NCBI RefSeq assembly: GCF_014066305.1 | Contig: NW_023501123.1 | Location: 62,001-126,000 of the forward strand | DNA length: 64,000 nucleotides | Direction of reading: 5' to 3' | DNA from: Letharia columbiana | Lineage: Eukaryota > Ascomycota > Lecanoromycetes > Lecanorales > Parmeliaceae | Shown here: one piece after another, positions 12,466 through 23,494 of the stretch | Layout: the number at the start of each line of letters is the position of its first letter | Numbering within the stretch: position 1 is the stretch's first letter | Translations under genes and position numbers: made by a program | The notes under the pieces: model-generated | The model's input: the letters and a program-made list of their open reading frames with translations, nothing else | Told to the model about the DNA's origin: nothing | Database searches by the model: none

Positions 12466-14250
12466 GAGCGCATAGGAGACCTCGCTAAGCGAAAGTGCTG
12501 CGGAAGAAGCTGAACGTGGGGGTTCCTTTTAACAACAAGTGCAAAATGTGAGCAATGTGAAACAACAATATGGGTCTCGCGAATGGGAAGAAACCCCCAG
12601 AAAAGGGGCAGAACCCCCTTATCTACCTGTCTTCATCTATACATTACTTGTCCCAACTCAGGTGTCAACTCTTGACGCACCGGAAGCAAGCATCCAAAAA
12701 CCTCAGCTGCGTCTTCGAGTTTTGGCGTGGATTCAAACAGCAAATCAGCCCATGCGCTGGTTTTGCTGAGGATGTCGAGTGTTGACGCTGATTCACTGTG
12801 ACAACTGCAGTGCCTGGTAGCAGACTAGGTTCTACTTCACCCTTATGTACGGCTTCCAAACGCTAGACCCGTTCGGGTACGTATTGGCGACGATCAGATT
12901 GACCTGATGATCCTTGGCGACGTGTCGTATAACCATCACGCGGGTCACCAGACAGGCACTGACTGGGCGGAGAAGATGAAGCTGCAGAAGCAGGGTGGGA
13001 AGATCAAGGGTTGCTTTTTATCACATTATTGCGGTGAGTTTTGCTATTGATGGGTCTGTATGTGTGAGTGAGATCAGCTGCTGCTGGGTGGTAGGGTTCC
13101 AAAGCTCATATTTTATTTTGCGAATGTTCGGCCTTCTCACTTCCTTCCTGTGAGGGAGGGAAGGTTGAAAAGGGGGTGCAGTATAAGATATCGTATTGCC
13201 TGCTCACATTTCCTGGCAGAAGAGCAAGGGATTGTTGTTAAGTAGAACATAGAAAACACTCAGATGGAGGGGCGCTACCGTCTTACTACATGATCGTCCC
13301 CAGCAAACATCATCTTCCAGAACCTCAAAGTGTCCGCATCCACCAACGCAATTATTCCCTCCTCTGCCAAAACCACAAAAGTACCCCCATACCATCATCC
13401 CCAATCCAGCCCCTCTTCCAGCGCGGACCTTTCATTCCCCCTTCTCCACGAACCTACAACACTCCACCCCATCACCAGTTCCACAAGCCATCAACACGAT
13501 CTCTCACCCACCACCCCGCCACCGCACCTCCGTCGCCTCCCAACCAAACCCCACCATCCGCAGCTACACCTCTGGAAAATCTTCACACCCAGCCGCGACT
13601 CCCGCACCACGGCCTGGGCTCTCCAACATCGAGCGCAGAACACCCGACCACGAGCCGTTTCCGCTCCGATCCAGCGGCGGGACTTCCGTTCCGTCGCTGT
13701 TTCTAGGCGTAGGTACGACATCGCACGGCCAAAACGGCCCGGGCCCGACGTGCGCGCGGAGAAAAGGCGCACGTCCGATTCTGGCCCTCCGACGACGTGA
13801 AGACATGCAAGAAGATGCCGCCCTCGTGGTCGGAGATGCAGAATGTCTGATACCAGCTCACAGACACGCTGGAGGCTGCAGCCGGCGGGGTGGAAACCCT
13901 GGCTTTTCGGGATCGTTGGAAGGGCATGCGGTCAGCGCGGGTATGAAATGTGCGGACTTTGATAAATTTGATGATTCTGGTGTTTCAGAGGCACGATTGC
14001 ACGTTTCGTCTCTTGCATCATTTACCAGTACTTACATACGTACGTCTCGTTCCGAAGTGTTGTAGCCCCGAGTTCCCCCCACGATGCCGTCTAGATACGT
14101 GGTTGTACCGCGCGCTTACCCAGTGCGTGGGTCGTACGTGTGCTCCGTCCGTCAGCAAAGCCCGCTCGCGCTCCTCGCTCGCCTGGATTGCCCATCCAAA
14201 ACATATAAGATAGAGATAACCTCCGGCTCCGCCTTCACAGCACCGGTCCC
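12466..14250. other. region without a resolved gene
   Basis: No convincing gene. From 13290 to 13800 the plus strand is C-rich and all three plus frames stay open for over 100 codons, which reflects composition rather than coding. A phrase reading DDQIDLMILGDV near 12890-12930 (plus) may be a gene scrap but I cannot extend it. Confidence 0.4.
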
Positions 14251-15403
14251 TCACAGCCAATATGCAGAAGCAGACCCCAGACTCGCTTTACCGACGAGAT
14301 CGTGGACAGCAGACGAACGCTTGCCAGTCTTTATTGCCATCCCAATAACGTATATGGCAGCCGAAATCTCTATGAAGCCCGCTATTTGTTGGATAATTGC
14401 TGTGTTACACAAGACGCACAAGTAAGGTTCTACCGGCAATCATCGGACCATAGTTGTAACTAGTGACAGCAGTGAGGGTGATGATAGTTCCAATGATGTC
14501 GCCATTCAGGAGCCATGTACGTCTGCCCAAGCAAATGCCGAACATGAAGATGAGAAGGGAGCTCCCAAGCCAAGCTCCAAATATGAAATCTGAGCTGATC
14601 ATGAATATCGTGGTAACGGACGGCCGCTGGTAGGACGTCAGTTAAGCACAGATTAGTTGTCTCATTCTCTTTGCGAGAAAGCGCATCATACGCAGAAGTG
14701 TAACGCACATAGGAGATAAACAAATGGTTAGGCGGTCTCACGCCGGGGATAGCAAGCCTGAATGGGCCAAAATAGAGGCCTAAATAGGCATTGTCCTCGT
14801 ACCCCGGCGCAAGGAAAACCTCATGCCTATGGCATAGAACTGGAGTAAAATAACAATGGACAGGCGTGGGTGGGTGGGAACAAAGTATGCAATGGCTATG
14901 AAAGAGACGAGTTCGAAAGAAGTGCCATCGACAGGTCCAAGACTGGCATCTATATAGCACTTAGTGAACACCTGTCTCCTACCCCTGTCAGGGTATCTGA
15001 CAGGGACCTGAAACGGCGGCAATAGCATAAGACCCACTAAGCCCCAGTCCCACGGTGGCGAATTGTACGGCATGTAACCGGTACCTACATGCATAGCTTC
15101 TTGGAACGACAGAGTCAACAAAAAGCCACCAAGGACAGCTTCAGCCCAGGCGAGATTGATACAGCAAACCAGCGCCGACGACTGCTTGCCATAGGAGTCG
15201 CTGGCCTTGAGCAACCATTGGCGCAAGAGTGAGTCACACGATTTAAGAAACGCAAGATGAAGGAAAAGCGTGGTCGATGGAAGACCAACTTTGTGCTGCG
15301 AGACTCGGGGTGAATGGGGGGGAAATGAAGTTGTGAGTTCGGCTGGGTGTGACGTGAAACCTTTTATCTTCAGGTGTGTGTAGGAGGGAAGGCATGATTT
15401 CAT
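14251..15403 (-). CDS. predicted multi-pass membrane protein, family not recognised, model incomplete
   Basis: I do not recognise the family. A 207-codon minus-strand frame starts at 15403 and contains hydrophobic stretches and a Trp/Pro-rich stretch (PPWDWGLVGLMLLPP), ending with ELVSFIAIAYF and LSIVILLQFYAIGM, clear membrane segments. The frame closes near 14780, but a neighbouring frame continues plausibly (APGYEDNAY, FGPFRLAIPG). A 3' exon (about 14420-14620) encodes GAWLGSSLLIFMFG and IIGTIITLTAV. A last exon encodes another helix (QQIAGFIEISAAIYVIGM) and stops at 14251. An intron with a CTGAC branch point fits before the 3' exon. I could not find clean splice sites joining the first frame to the APGYED segment, so either a short intron is missed or the gene carries a frameshift. 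A decayed relative lies at 59868-60330. Confidence 0.5.
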
Positions 15404-16512
15404 AGGCTCCCATTTGTACCTTTACTAGTTGTCACGAGACAAAAACAGTAGCGTATATGAGGCCAAGGTCGGCTATGGAGCTCTTTGCGCTGGTAGTGCG
15501 GGGGTGTTGCAAATTGCTACCACGCCGACGGCGAACCGTTTTCCCTAGATGAGCGAAGGATGGGTCTGATTACTAATTCATGTTCCAAAAGTACGATTTC
15601 TTGCCGAATCATACCCCAAGATTTGGTGTATGGGTATGAATCATTATTTAGGGAAATGACTCGGTAAGAATTCATAATTTTGGGGTATGGTTCGGTAAAT
15701 TGCCCGGGGAGGATGCTGCAGCTAACGTGCCCCATAGCCAGACCCCACCGGCTTTACCTATGAACGCCGGCTTATTAATGCGGTGAGCGTCGTTCAAGAT
15801 ATGCCGGAAGTGGGCGATGCATGGCTAGAAGATGTATGTAATGTGACTTGAAGATCATTTACCGGGAGGGGACGAAGATGCTTGATGTACGGCGCCATTT
15901 CGGACAGGTACTGAAAAGGCGTGCATGTCCTGGTTGATGGTGCTAGCATGATCGGTGGCTAATTGTAGCCGAGTGCTACCCGGTAATGCACGGTCTTAGA
16001 TCCGATAAATCCGGGTGTGAGTTCTGGGGGATCCTGCATTACCGGGTACCTTTCCGGGTGCGATACGAATAATCGCCTGCTAGCGCCGCTTCGTTCGGAG
16101 CTTAAACCAGGCCCCCGGGTTCTAGTACTTCGGACGAAGCAAACCCATCCTCTCGTCCTCCCATCCTCCCATCCTCCCATCATATCCTGTCCGACACCCT
16201 GTTCTCAACCGCCTTCGGTCAAAGCCGTTCGACTACTAGCTCAGCTAGGGGACATTGATTGGAGATGCCCTGAAATGTACGCAGATCAGGGTGTAGGGTG
16301 AATAAGAAGTTTAGTCCCCCTCCTTGGGACATTTATCCCACAGACCTGGCTCTGATGCCATCTTCGTTCAAGTGTGCCAAGAAAGTGTTACGATATTGGA
16401 AAAGGTGGAGATCTAGGCCTCCTCCAGTCAGGCCGGCCCTTTGCCACAGCGTTCTGTGCGATAACAGCGGACATTTGAGACTGCTCCAGAACCAAAAATC
16501 AAAGCAAGGAGA
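15404..16512. other. intergenic with a palindromic repeat
   Basis: No gene. The segment lies between two minus-strand genes and holds a palindromic repeat at 15595-15715, listed separately, plus a CATCCTCC-type microsatellite near 16145-16180. Confidence 0.5.
15595..15715. repeat. imperfect palindrome of a dispersed repeat family
   Basis: The arms CCGAATCATACCCCAAGATT (from 15604) and AATTTTGGGGTATGGTTCGG (to about 15700) are inverted copies of one another around a central ATGAATCATTATTTAGGG. A related sequence occurs in opposite orientation near 57110-57190 (ATACCCCAAAACAC, GGATTCGTTACCGAGTG, TACCCTAAATTC). This suggests a MITE-like dispersed repeat. I cannot define target duplications. Confidence 0.55.
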
Positions 16513-18161
16513 CTATCCCAGCCTGCCATCAGCCGCTTGCTGAGATAGCAACTGCCGTTGCGTCTTTCCCGTCGCAGTCTTCGGGAGTTCTTGCACCAAG
16601 AATATCTTGGCCGGCACCTTGTGTGCGGATACCCTATCTCGAATCCATCTTTTCAGCTTTGATCGTTCCACTTGTTCACCCTCCCTTAATGTTACAGCCA
16701 GACCGACGTCTTGCCCATAGATGTCGTCGGGCATGGAGAAAGTTGCCGCCTCGGCCACGGCCGGATGCTGCGTAACGGTGTTGTCTAGCTCGACCGGGCT
16801 GATCTTCTCCCCTCCTTTATTGATGAATTCTCTTATGCGTCCTGTGATGAAGAGATAATGATTGCTATCCAGATAACCAAAGTCACCAGTGCGGAAGAAA
16901 CCGTCCAGCGTGAACAGACGAGCATTTGCATCAGGGTCGTTGAGGTAGCCTTTCGTAATGTTGTCTCCTCGCATACAAATCTCTCCTTCGAGTCCAGCAT
17001 CAAGCGGTGCGCCAGCCTCATCGCGAATCGTAACCTCAGGACCCTGCGGGATCCCGACGCTGCCCGGTAGTCGAGGACCTGGAGGCAGAGGGTTGGATGT
17101 GCAAAAGGACGAGGTTTCGGTGAGACCGTACGAGTCAACCACGGGAATTTGAAATCTTGATTCAAGCTCACGAAACATGGCAGGTGGTAGCGGTGAAGAG
17201 CTACACCTGATGAATCGGAGCCTAGGTGGCATGACCCCAGGAGGAGGAAGCTGCAGAATCAGTCGGTGCATTGTTGGCGTCGTTGTATACCAAGTGGCAT
17301 TGTGCTCAGTTAAGTCTTGCCAGAAAGACTTCGGTGAGTACCTCGGAGGTAAAATGACGGCTCCTCGAGACTTCAAAGTGGCGAGACAGGCGAGCAGGCC
17401 TGCAACATGGAACAAGGGTGTAAGGAGCATCGTACGGTCGTCTACCTTAAGATTGTACCCTTTGCAAACGTTTTCTACGGCCCATTACCGCCGATGTCAC
17501 TCTCACAGATGGGATGTACTTACTCGCAGATACATCAAGGTTCTTGTGGGTCAATGGCACCTGAAGGATACATGTCAAACAAGCATTTGATCTCCAAGAA
17601 CACCAGACTCACAGCTTTCGGCCTTCCAGTGGTCCCGCTTGTATGCAGCAACAAAGCAATGTCAGTATCAAGGGATTTGATGCACGTGGTCGCCCTTTGG
17701 TCGCCCTTTGTCCGCACATTCCGGACAATTATCTCCAGAATTACATCTTGTCCGTCCCAGTAGCACTCGGCGATGCCAGCACCATGTCTCTTGGCCGCTC
17801 TGACTGAATCACTGTTCGCCTCGTATGCCCCTTTCGGTACAATGACCATCACTGGATTCACATCGCCCAAATAAAAGTCAAATTCATTTTCTTTGTTGCT
17901 AGGGTTCAGAAGAGCAGCGATGCCCCGTTGCTTCGTTATGGCAAGGAACACAGTGACCAGCTCAATGGAATTAGGCAAGGCGACGGCGATTGTTTGTTGA
18001 GTGAAGTCAGTCGTAGCTGCAAGTCTCTGTTGCAGGAGCCTGGTTTGATGTTCCAGTTGAGACTGCGAAAGGGTGACAATGTCTTCTCCAGGTACGATAA
18101 TGCTTGGCTCTGGGTGCTCCGAAGAGCCATTTGCACCACTAGTGTTAATGCTGTCTTCCAT
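16513..18161 (-). CDS. AMP-dependent acyl/aminoacyl ligase (adenylate-forming enzyme)
   Basis: Free-standing member of the ANL superfamily, which activates a carboxylic acid as its acyl-AMP and passes it to CoA or a carrier protein. Exons 18161-17613, 17560-17524 and 17474-16513 splice in phase to 515 residues. Motifs in order are LLHTSGTTGRPKAV (ATP-binding loop, split by intron 1), YGLTETS, FFRTGDFGYL, GRIREFINKGGEKISP and PKTATGKTQRQ with the catalytic Lys. The C-terminus is not a peroxisomal SKL-type signal, although similarity in style to Pcs60/oxalyl-CoA synthetases is evident. I start at 18161 because residues encoded upstream in the same frame (to 18356) look non-conserved. The gene is divergent from a carrier-condensation protein 497 bp away, so it may load that carrier in trans; an ordinary acyl-CoA ligase role is the alternative. 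Confidence 0.88.
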
Positions 18162-18658
18162 AGCAGGGATGCATCTAGAGGTGATGGGATCAATGCCAGA
18201 CAGCTTTGTAGGAGAAAAACAGCAATAATATGCTCTGGAAACGCAAGTCAAAAGTACATGGCGATCAGTTTTTGCGATCAGTTTTCGGCGATCAGAGCAC
18301 CGAGAAGGGGGATAAGAGAAAGCGGAAAGCGAGATTAAGATGGATCTGGTGAGCAAAACGATGTTCAGCCATCACTAGCTGCATGTGCCAAAAATACACG
18401 TCAAGATGCCAGCAGAAAGTATAATGGTGGGGGACCGTTCGCTCGCGCTCGGTGACTGCAACCACTCGCGTTCGGCCTGGTCAGAGTCAATCAAAGTTTG
18501 CGCTAGCGAAACCCGATTAAGTAGGTACTCAATATCAACCATCATGGTACACTGACGTCTTCATGAAGTCATTCGATACAATCTTACTGTTATTAATTGA
18601 GCTATTGATGTATCCAGGCAACCCAGACATTGCTCCTTTGTACACGAGTACGTGAACA
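18162..18658. promoter_or_regulatory. shared divergent promoter of the ligase and carrier-condensation genes
   Basis: A 497-bp spacer separates two start codons pointing away from each other, so it must hold both promoters. I see no recognisable operator; the segment includes short near-repeats (TTTTTGCGATCAGTTTTCGG near 18268). Co-regulation is an inference from geometry. Confidence 0.55.
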
Positions 18659-20548
18659 ATGGAAAGCATGGAGACGCGTCTGCGAGCCGCATGGTGTCAA
18701 GTCTTGGACATGGAGGAGGATGAGCTTGATAGCGACAGCCACTTCTTCCAACAAGGTGGCGACTCCGTAGCAGCCATGCGCCTCATCGGCATCGCAGAAG
18801 GCTATAAAATCCAACTCGACAACGGCACCATCTACGATTTTCCAATGCTGAAGAACATGGCATCAAACAGCCAAGAGATCAGCGTAACGTCGGAAACCAG
18901 CGCCCCTAAGGCTATCATAGAAAGTCTTGATGAGGACCTAGTCCAAGCCTGTGCAGAAGCCTGCAAGATCAATTCGCAGGTAATTGAAGACATCTTTCCA
19001 GCTATCGAGATCCAAAACATAATCCAACAATGGCACATGAAGCATGGAAGTGCCATGCTGCAATATGTGTTCCAAATCCACGGGCCGGCCAGCAAAGATC
19101 TCATACGCGAGGTGTTCGATGTAATACGACAAAAGAATCAAATCCTACGGACACGGTTAGTGCAGCACAAAGGTGCGCTTTATCAAGTCGTCGTTAAGGA
19201 CAATGCAGAATGGTACGAAGGCACAAATCTATCCGAGTACCGGAACAGTGTTTTCTCCCAGGACGGGTGGGTACTATACGGCGATCCGCTGTTCCGATAT
19301 GCTTTCATAGAAGAAGGCCGTGATCTCTACTTTGCATACACGTCCCACCACAGCGGCTATGATGGATGGACAAACCATCTCGTATTTGACGCCTTGGAAG
19401 AAGGACTGCGCGACCTCGAAGTCTTACGGCAGAAGCCAGTGCGAGCCCAATTCAAGCAATTTGGCGAATGGCTCCAACGCCATTCCACAGCTAAAGACGA
19501 TGTTACAACGTCCATGGCGTATTGGAAATCATACCTTGGTGGGTTCCAGGGCTTCGGGGATCAGTTCCACGTCGCTTCCGGTTACACGCCATACGAGACG
19601 ACACGTCTCACGAAGATCATGCCCGTGAGAAGACGAGGATCTGCATTTGCTCTGTCGACAATGGCCCATGCGGCTTGGGCAATCTCCCTTGCGAATGTGT
19701 ATCGGCATAATGATATCCTCTTCATGTCAGTCGCGTCAGGGCGTCGGATGCCGCGCGACAACCCTTTACCTGGAGTCGAATCGATCATGGGGCCACTCGT
19801 GGCTGGGACGTATCTCCGTCCCCGGCTCCGTGCTGATCAGGCAATCGAGGACCTACTGCGAGACACGCAGGACCACATGTTATCGACGATTCCATACCAG
19901 CGCGAAAGCCGCAGAGTCATAGCGGAGATTTTGGGTCCGCGGGCTATCTGTCTGTCAGCCTTAAACTGGCATCCTATGGGTAACGATATGCCGGCACGCG
20001 TCATTGACTTTGAGAATCCCGATGGATCTATAACGCGACTCGAAGGACGGCGCGATCTGCACACCCCCTTCACCATTCCAATCACGCTGGTCATTGATGT
20101 CTGGGAGCATCATGACCATCTCAGGATAATTGCCAAGTGGGACGAGAAGCTCTACGACAACGACCGTGTGGCCTTGATGCTGGATCAGCTGGCGGAGAAC
20201 CTCGGTAGAATTGCCGCATCCAAAGTTCAACGTGTGGGGGATCTCTGGACGATGCGGGGTTTGTCGGGCAACGGGCCGGCAGATGATCGGGGGCTCGATG
20301 ACAGAGACAGGTCTGTCCCGGCCCAAGAAGCCCTAGTCGACAGCTCTCCGCCCGGGACAGAAGTTGGAGACACGCTTGGCACAGGGGCCAAAGGAGATTC
20401 AGCCACCTTCACTCCTGGAACCACCGGTCAAGGCATCTCAGTCGAACACCCCTCCAACGACAACGCAAGTCCCAAAGTCGCGACACCAATCCTCGATATC
20501 CCTCACTCCGACTCAACCACCAACGTCTCCATCATCAACGGGGAGTAA
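18659..20548 (+). CDS. NRPS-type carrier (T) plus condensation (C) didomain protein
   Basis: A 629-residue intronless protein. Residues 1-75 form a peptidyl carrier domain with the phosphopantetheine site GGDSVAAMRL (Ser36). After a short linker, a complete condensation domain follows (about 100-530) with the active-site motif HHSGYDG (His230-His231...Asp235). The last ~100 residues are Pro/Ser/Thr/Gly-rich and look disordered. There is no adenylation or thioesterase domain, so the carrier must be loaded in trans; the divergent ligase next door is the obvious candidate. The condensation domain would then join the bound acyl group to an amine or hydroxyl acceptor, or act on a partner carrier. 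A terminal fragment of a once larger synthetase is the alternative, but both domains look complete and the start at 18659 is natural. The product is unknown. Confidence 0.88.
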   Translation: MESMETRLRAAWCQVLDMEEDELDSDSHFFQQGGDSVAAMRLIGIAEGYKIQLDNGTIYDFPMLKNMASNSQEISVTSETSAPKAIIESLDEDLVQACAEACKINSQVIEDIFPAIEIQNIIQQWHMKHGSAMLQYVFQIHGPASKDLIREVFDVIRQKNQILRTRLVQHKGALYQVVVKDNAEWYEGTNLSEYRNSVFSQDGWVLYGDPLFRYAFIEEGRDLYFAYTSHHSGYDGWTNHLVFDALEEGLRDLEVLRQKPVRAQFKQFGEWLQRHSTAKDDVTTSMAYWKSYLGGFQGFGDQFHVASGYTPYETTRLTKIMPVRRRGSAFALSTMAHAAWAISLANVYRHNDILFMSVASGRRMPRDNPLPGVESIMGPLVAGTYLRPRLRADQAIEDLLRDTQDHMLSTIPYQRESRRVIAEILGPRAICLSALNWHPMGNDMPARVIDFENPDGSITRLEGRRDLHTPFTIPITLVIDVWEHHDHLRIIAKWDEKLYDNDRVALMLDQLAENLGRIAASKVQRVGDLWTMRGLSGNGPADDRGLDDRDRSVPAQEALVDSSPPGTEVGDTLGTGAKGDSATFTPGTTGQGISVEHPSNDNASPKVATPILDIPHSDSTTNVSIINGE

Positions 20549-20822
20549 CTTCAGGGTGCTGGCGTGTCTAGAGAGAAAATCATTAGGATGGTGAGATATG
20601 GGTGGTTTAGTCATGCTATAGTCTAGTTCTTGTACTGCAGAATTTCGTAGACTGGTTCATCCCCGAACATGCCTCCAGATCTTAGAAAGCTGAATATTTG
20701 TTGTCGTCTAGAATGGGCAGGACATCGGGGCCAGATACGCCAAGCACTGTGAAGAGCCTCCTAAGGAGTTTGAGCCACGACCTGACAGACTTGTAAAAGG
20801 GGTTTCTTTTTTAAAAAAAAAA

Positions 20823-20892
<70 letters not shown>

Positions 20893-21124
20893 TATCCCCC
20901 CACGCCAAGCTCACTTTCAGACCGTCCTTCTCGCGGAAAAAGCCCTACCGGACAAGCAGACCTGCTCCGGATTTATAAATAAGACTATCACAAACCTTTT
21001 CAGCTAAGTATTCAGAAAAAAAAAAAAAAATAATTGTATTTACCGGCAAACACAAATTCGATAAGACGTATCCACAGCACCCTCCCCCTGCACCCATTCC
21101 CACAGACCTCTCTCTCAGACCCCC
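20549..21124. other. intergenic with homopolymer tract
   Basis: No gene. This is the 3' flank of the T-C gene and of the convergent secreted-protein gene. It contains an A/T homopolymer at 20804-20892 and a second A15 run near 21016. Confidence 0.5.
20804..20892. repeat. A/T homopolymer tract
   Basis: About 89 bases consist almost only of A with blocks of T at the left and near 20858-20867. This could be a decayed poly(A) tail of a retroposed sequence or an error-prone assembly stretch. No LINE or SINE body is recognisable beside it. Confidence 0.8.
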
Positions 21125-21841
21125 TCACACCACATCCACCGCCCCAGCCGCACTCCCATTCCTCCCCACCCCCACCCCATCCAAATCCGTCGTAACCACC
21201 CTCGTCCAAGCCCCCACATACACAAACCCCAACCCGGGCCCCAAACCCTGGAACCGATAAAACGGCTGCTGCGCCGTCGGCGCCGGCGGCGAAGACGGCC
21301 AGTAAAGCAGCACGCCCTCGCAGAGCCGGTAGAAGCCCCATTCGCGGGCGAGCCGCCACGCCTCGTCGAGGTCCAGGCGGACGTCCAGGTGCATGGCGCC
21401 CATGTCGGCGGGGACGTCGTCGGGGGAGAGGACGGGCGGGTCCCAGACGGACCAGACGGGGGTCATGTCGACGTGGAGGCTGCGGAAGGCGTGGTGGGTG
21501 GGACCGTCCCGGATGCTGAAGACGATGCGGACGCGGGTGAGGGAGGGGAGGGAGGCGGTGGGGCCGGTGGGGGAGGAGGCGCGGACGAAGCGGAAGGTCG
21601 CGGTGGGGTGTTTGGCGATTGTTTTCAGGACGGCGGAGGTGACGGTGTTGAGGAATGATGGGGTGTCGGTTTTGGTGGTGGTGGTGTTGTTGTGGGGGGG
21701 CGAGAGGGGGAGGTTTGAGGTGGTTGGGTGGAGATCAGGAGCTGGGGAGAGGCTTGGGGTGAGGAGGATGTTGGGGATGTTGCTTGCGGTGACGAGGAGG
21801 GTGATCGGAGGGAGGAATAGGAGGCTAAGGAGTGGATGCAT
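21125..21841 (-). CDS. hypothetical secreted protein
   Basis: A 238-residue intronless frame begins MHPLLSLLFLPPITLLVTAS, a typical signal peptide, so the product is likely secreted. The frame is open for a further 76 codons upstream, but the ATG at 21841 is preferred because it starts the signal sequence. After a Pro/Thr-rich linker the body contains RVRIVFSIRDG, HVDMTPVWSVWDP and REWGFYRLCEGVLLYWP; the family is one of conserved fungal hypotheticals I cannot name. Composition is strongly GC-rich, unlike the poly(A) tract downstream. The pattern of Trp and Asp residues suggests a folded beta-rich domain, but no catalytic motif is visible. Confidence 0.7.
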   Translation of the reverse strand: MHPLLSLLFLPPITLLVTASNIPNILLTPSLSPAPDLHPTTSNLPLSPPHNNTTTTKTDTPSFLNTVTSAVLKTIAKHPTATFRFVRASSPTGPTASLPSLTRVRIVFSIRDGPTHHAFRSLHVDMTPVWSVWDPPVLSPDDVPADMGAMHLDVRLDLDEAWRLAREWGFYRLCEGVLLYWPSSPPAPTAQQPFYRFQGLGPGLGFVYVGAWTRVVTTDLDGVGVGRNGSAAGAVDVV

Positions 21842-22203
21842 GGCTTGCAGATGACATGCAGAGACTCGTGGATAGAGGGGTTCGTGCGACTGTGCAGTGT
21901 GAAGGACATGAAAACAGAAGTCGTGATGTCCGCAGGAACCTCTTTCCAATTGCGCGTGAATGAATACTTTTGCAATTAAGCGAGCACCGCCCAAGGCCGA
22001 GCAGTGGGGGAGAAAAACGCAAAGACCTACCCCGGATCCAGAGGTTTTGACTTTGAGAACGAGCGGCAATTACGGTTCGAAGACATTATTGGTTCCCATA
22101 AAAATTGGCTCAAGTCGCATCAGACATCGCGTAAAGATTTGGGAGTCCCAAGCAGTGCAAGCACCTAGAGGCGAACCCTGACAGCCACCAGAAATAAAAA
22201 GCA
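21842..22203. other. intergenic, no gene seen
   Basis: Upstream region of the secreted-protein gene, presumably its promoter. Nothing else supported. Confidence 0.4.
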
Positions 22204-22290
22204 CCGCAACCTTGTACCAGCGCCATTAGGAATCGAACCTAATACAAACTCCCAACGACAGCCACGGCTAAAGACTCCACTGCTCCTGCT
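22204..22290 (-). other. tRNA-like sequence with a perfect T-arm (Pol III B box)
   Basis: On the minus strand TTAGG-TTCGATT-CCTAA forms a perfect five-pair T-arm and includes a consensus B box GGTTCGATTCC. About 45 bases upstream is an A-box-like GAGCAGTGGAGTC. The 3' bases TGGCGCT have no 5' acceptor partner at the right distance, so this is not a functional tRNA as it stands; a tRNA relic or the head of a SINE is possible. Confidence 0.45.
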
Positions 22291-22329
22291 CAGATGAACG
22301 ATAGCCGAAGACTCAAGGTCCCCCAAATC

Positions 22330-22960
22330 TATAGCTTGAGATTCTGTGCACCTCGGACAATTCCCCAGTCTGTGCTCTGTCGATTGGATGCCGCAGCATA
22401 CACGCAACCCGATGGATACCAAGCCTTGTATACGAGCTCCATTCGTCAAGATCAGTATCGACTTACTCGATGTCCTCCCATCCCAATCTTCCATAAAGCT
22501 TGTGCGCCACCATACAAGATTGCAGATATGTGTCCAGCTACTCTCTGACAGCGACGGACAACAAGTGCTGCATAAGGATTTTTCCGATGCCTTGTCGGTG
22601 ATGGTCCGGAGAGACTGCTAGAGTATTAAAGTCTTGTAAACCCCCATCAGTTGAACTCACCTGACAAGGTTGCAACAAAAGATAGATGTCGATGGAGCTC
22701 ACGAATATACCGCCTCCCCCTATCGTATGCACCCTTTGTTTCTGAAGCCTCCTAAAGACCGCTTGGTTGAACTGCGTCTTAAGCGGTGGCCGGAGACCCC
22801 TCGCGCTTCGGTCCCCCTGCTTCTCTATCACAGATCATGTGATGAAGCCTACGATCTCCCCCGTGGCTTCATCCAGAACCTCTTGCTCGGGTCCTCTTAG
22901 TCACTTTTATAGCAGGCCTGCCAACTCTGTTTGGAAAGATCGAGGTCGTGGCCATGGAGA
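22330..22960 (-). pseudogene. GNAT N-acetyltransferase pseudogene with premature stops
   Basis: The minus strand encodes a GNAT acetyltransferase core: GEIVGFIT, then after a linker LAVSPDHHRQGIGKILMQHL, the acetyl-CoA-binding motif A, then VAHKLYGRLGWEDIE and VDTDLDEWSSY. The frame is broken by TGA after GFIT (near 22832), TAG in SVARE-stop-LDTYLQS (near 22537) and TAA after GWEDIE. All three are reachable by single C-to-T or G-to-A changes (Gln or Trp codons). Because homology continues in the same frame past each stop, introns do not explain them. It lies 3 kb from the RIP-affected block. I infer an inactivated gene, possibly through RIP leakage. The 5' end is not defined. Confidence 0.75.
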
Positions 22961-23494
22961 AAGATGAACCGTCAGAGATTATCAGTATCGAAGGCCAAGG
23001 CGAAGAGGCGGCCTAAGGTGGGGATGTCGGAGGACGTGGTGGGCGCCAGGCAAACATTAGAACCCATGGCTCTCTATTACGGTCTCTAATGATATCTCTT
23101 TGGTATTTGATGTGGATGGAGATGATGACACATGAAGACAGGCAGAAAAGCGTTGAACTAGCAATAGGTCATGCGTTGTTGTCTGCGTTCCTTGAATATC
23201 CTGTACACTTTGCATTAAACTTGGCTGGCCTTTGAGGCTGGGTATCCTTTACCTGCTCAGAAAAAAGCAGAGTATTGTGAGACTGTATGGGAAGGTGATG
23301 AACCTGGGAGATTTTGACACAAGGAAAAGCAGTATAATTCAGTAACATTTTAACAGATTAGGCGATCAGCAGGAAACCATTCACAACTGCATGAGTGAAG
23401 CTTATGTGCCAGCACTGTAGATCCAAATTAAAAACAGTCCATCATGGCAGCAACAGATCAACGATGCCACAGCTCACAATACCCATCCCAAAAA
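22961..23494. other. intergenic, no gene seen
   Basis: About 530 bases of moderately AT-rich sequence between the GNAT pseudogene and the small secreted protein gene, with no open frame of note. Confidence 0.45.

Noticed and set aside
13290..13806. Possible Pro/Ser/Thr-rich protein
   Set aside because: All three plus frames and two minus frames stay open, which reflects C-rich composition; no domain or splice support.
22204..22290. Functional tRNA gene
   Set aside because: The T-arm is perfect but no 5' acceptor strand pairs with TGGCGCT and no convincing anticodon arm forms.
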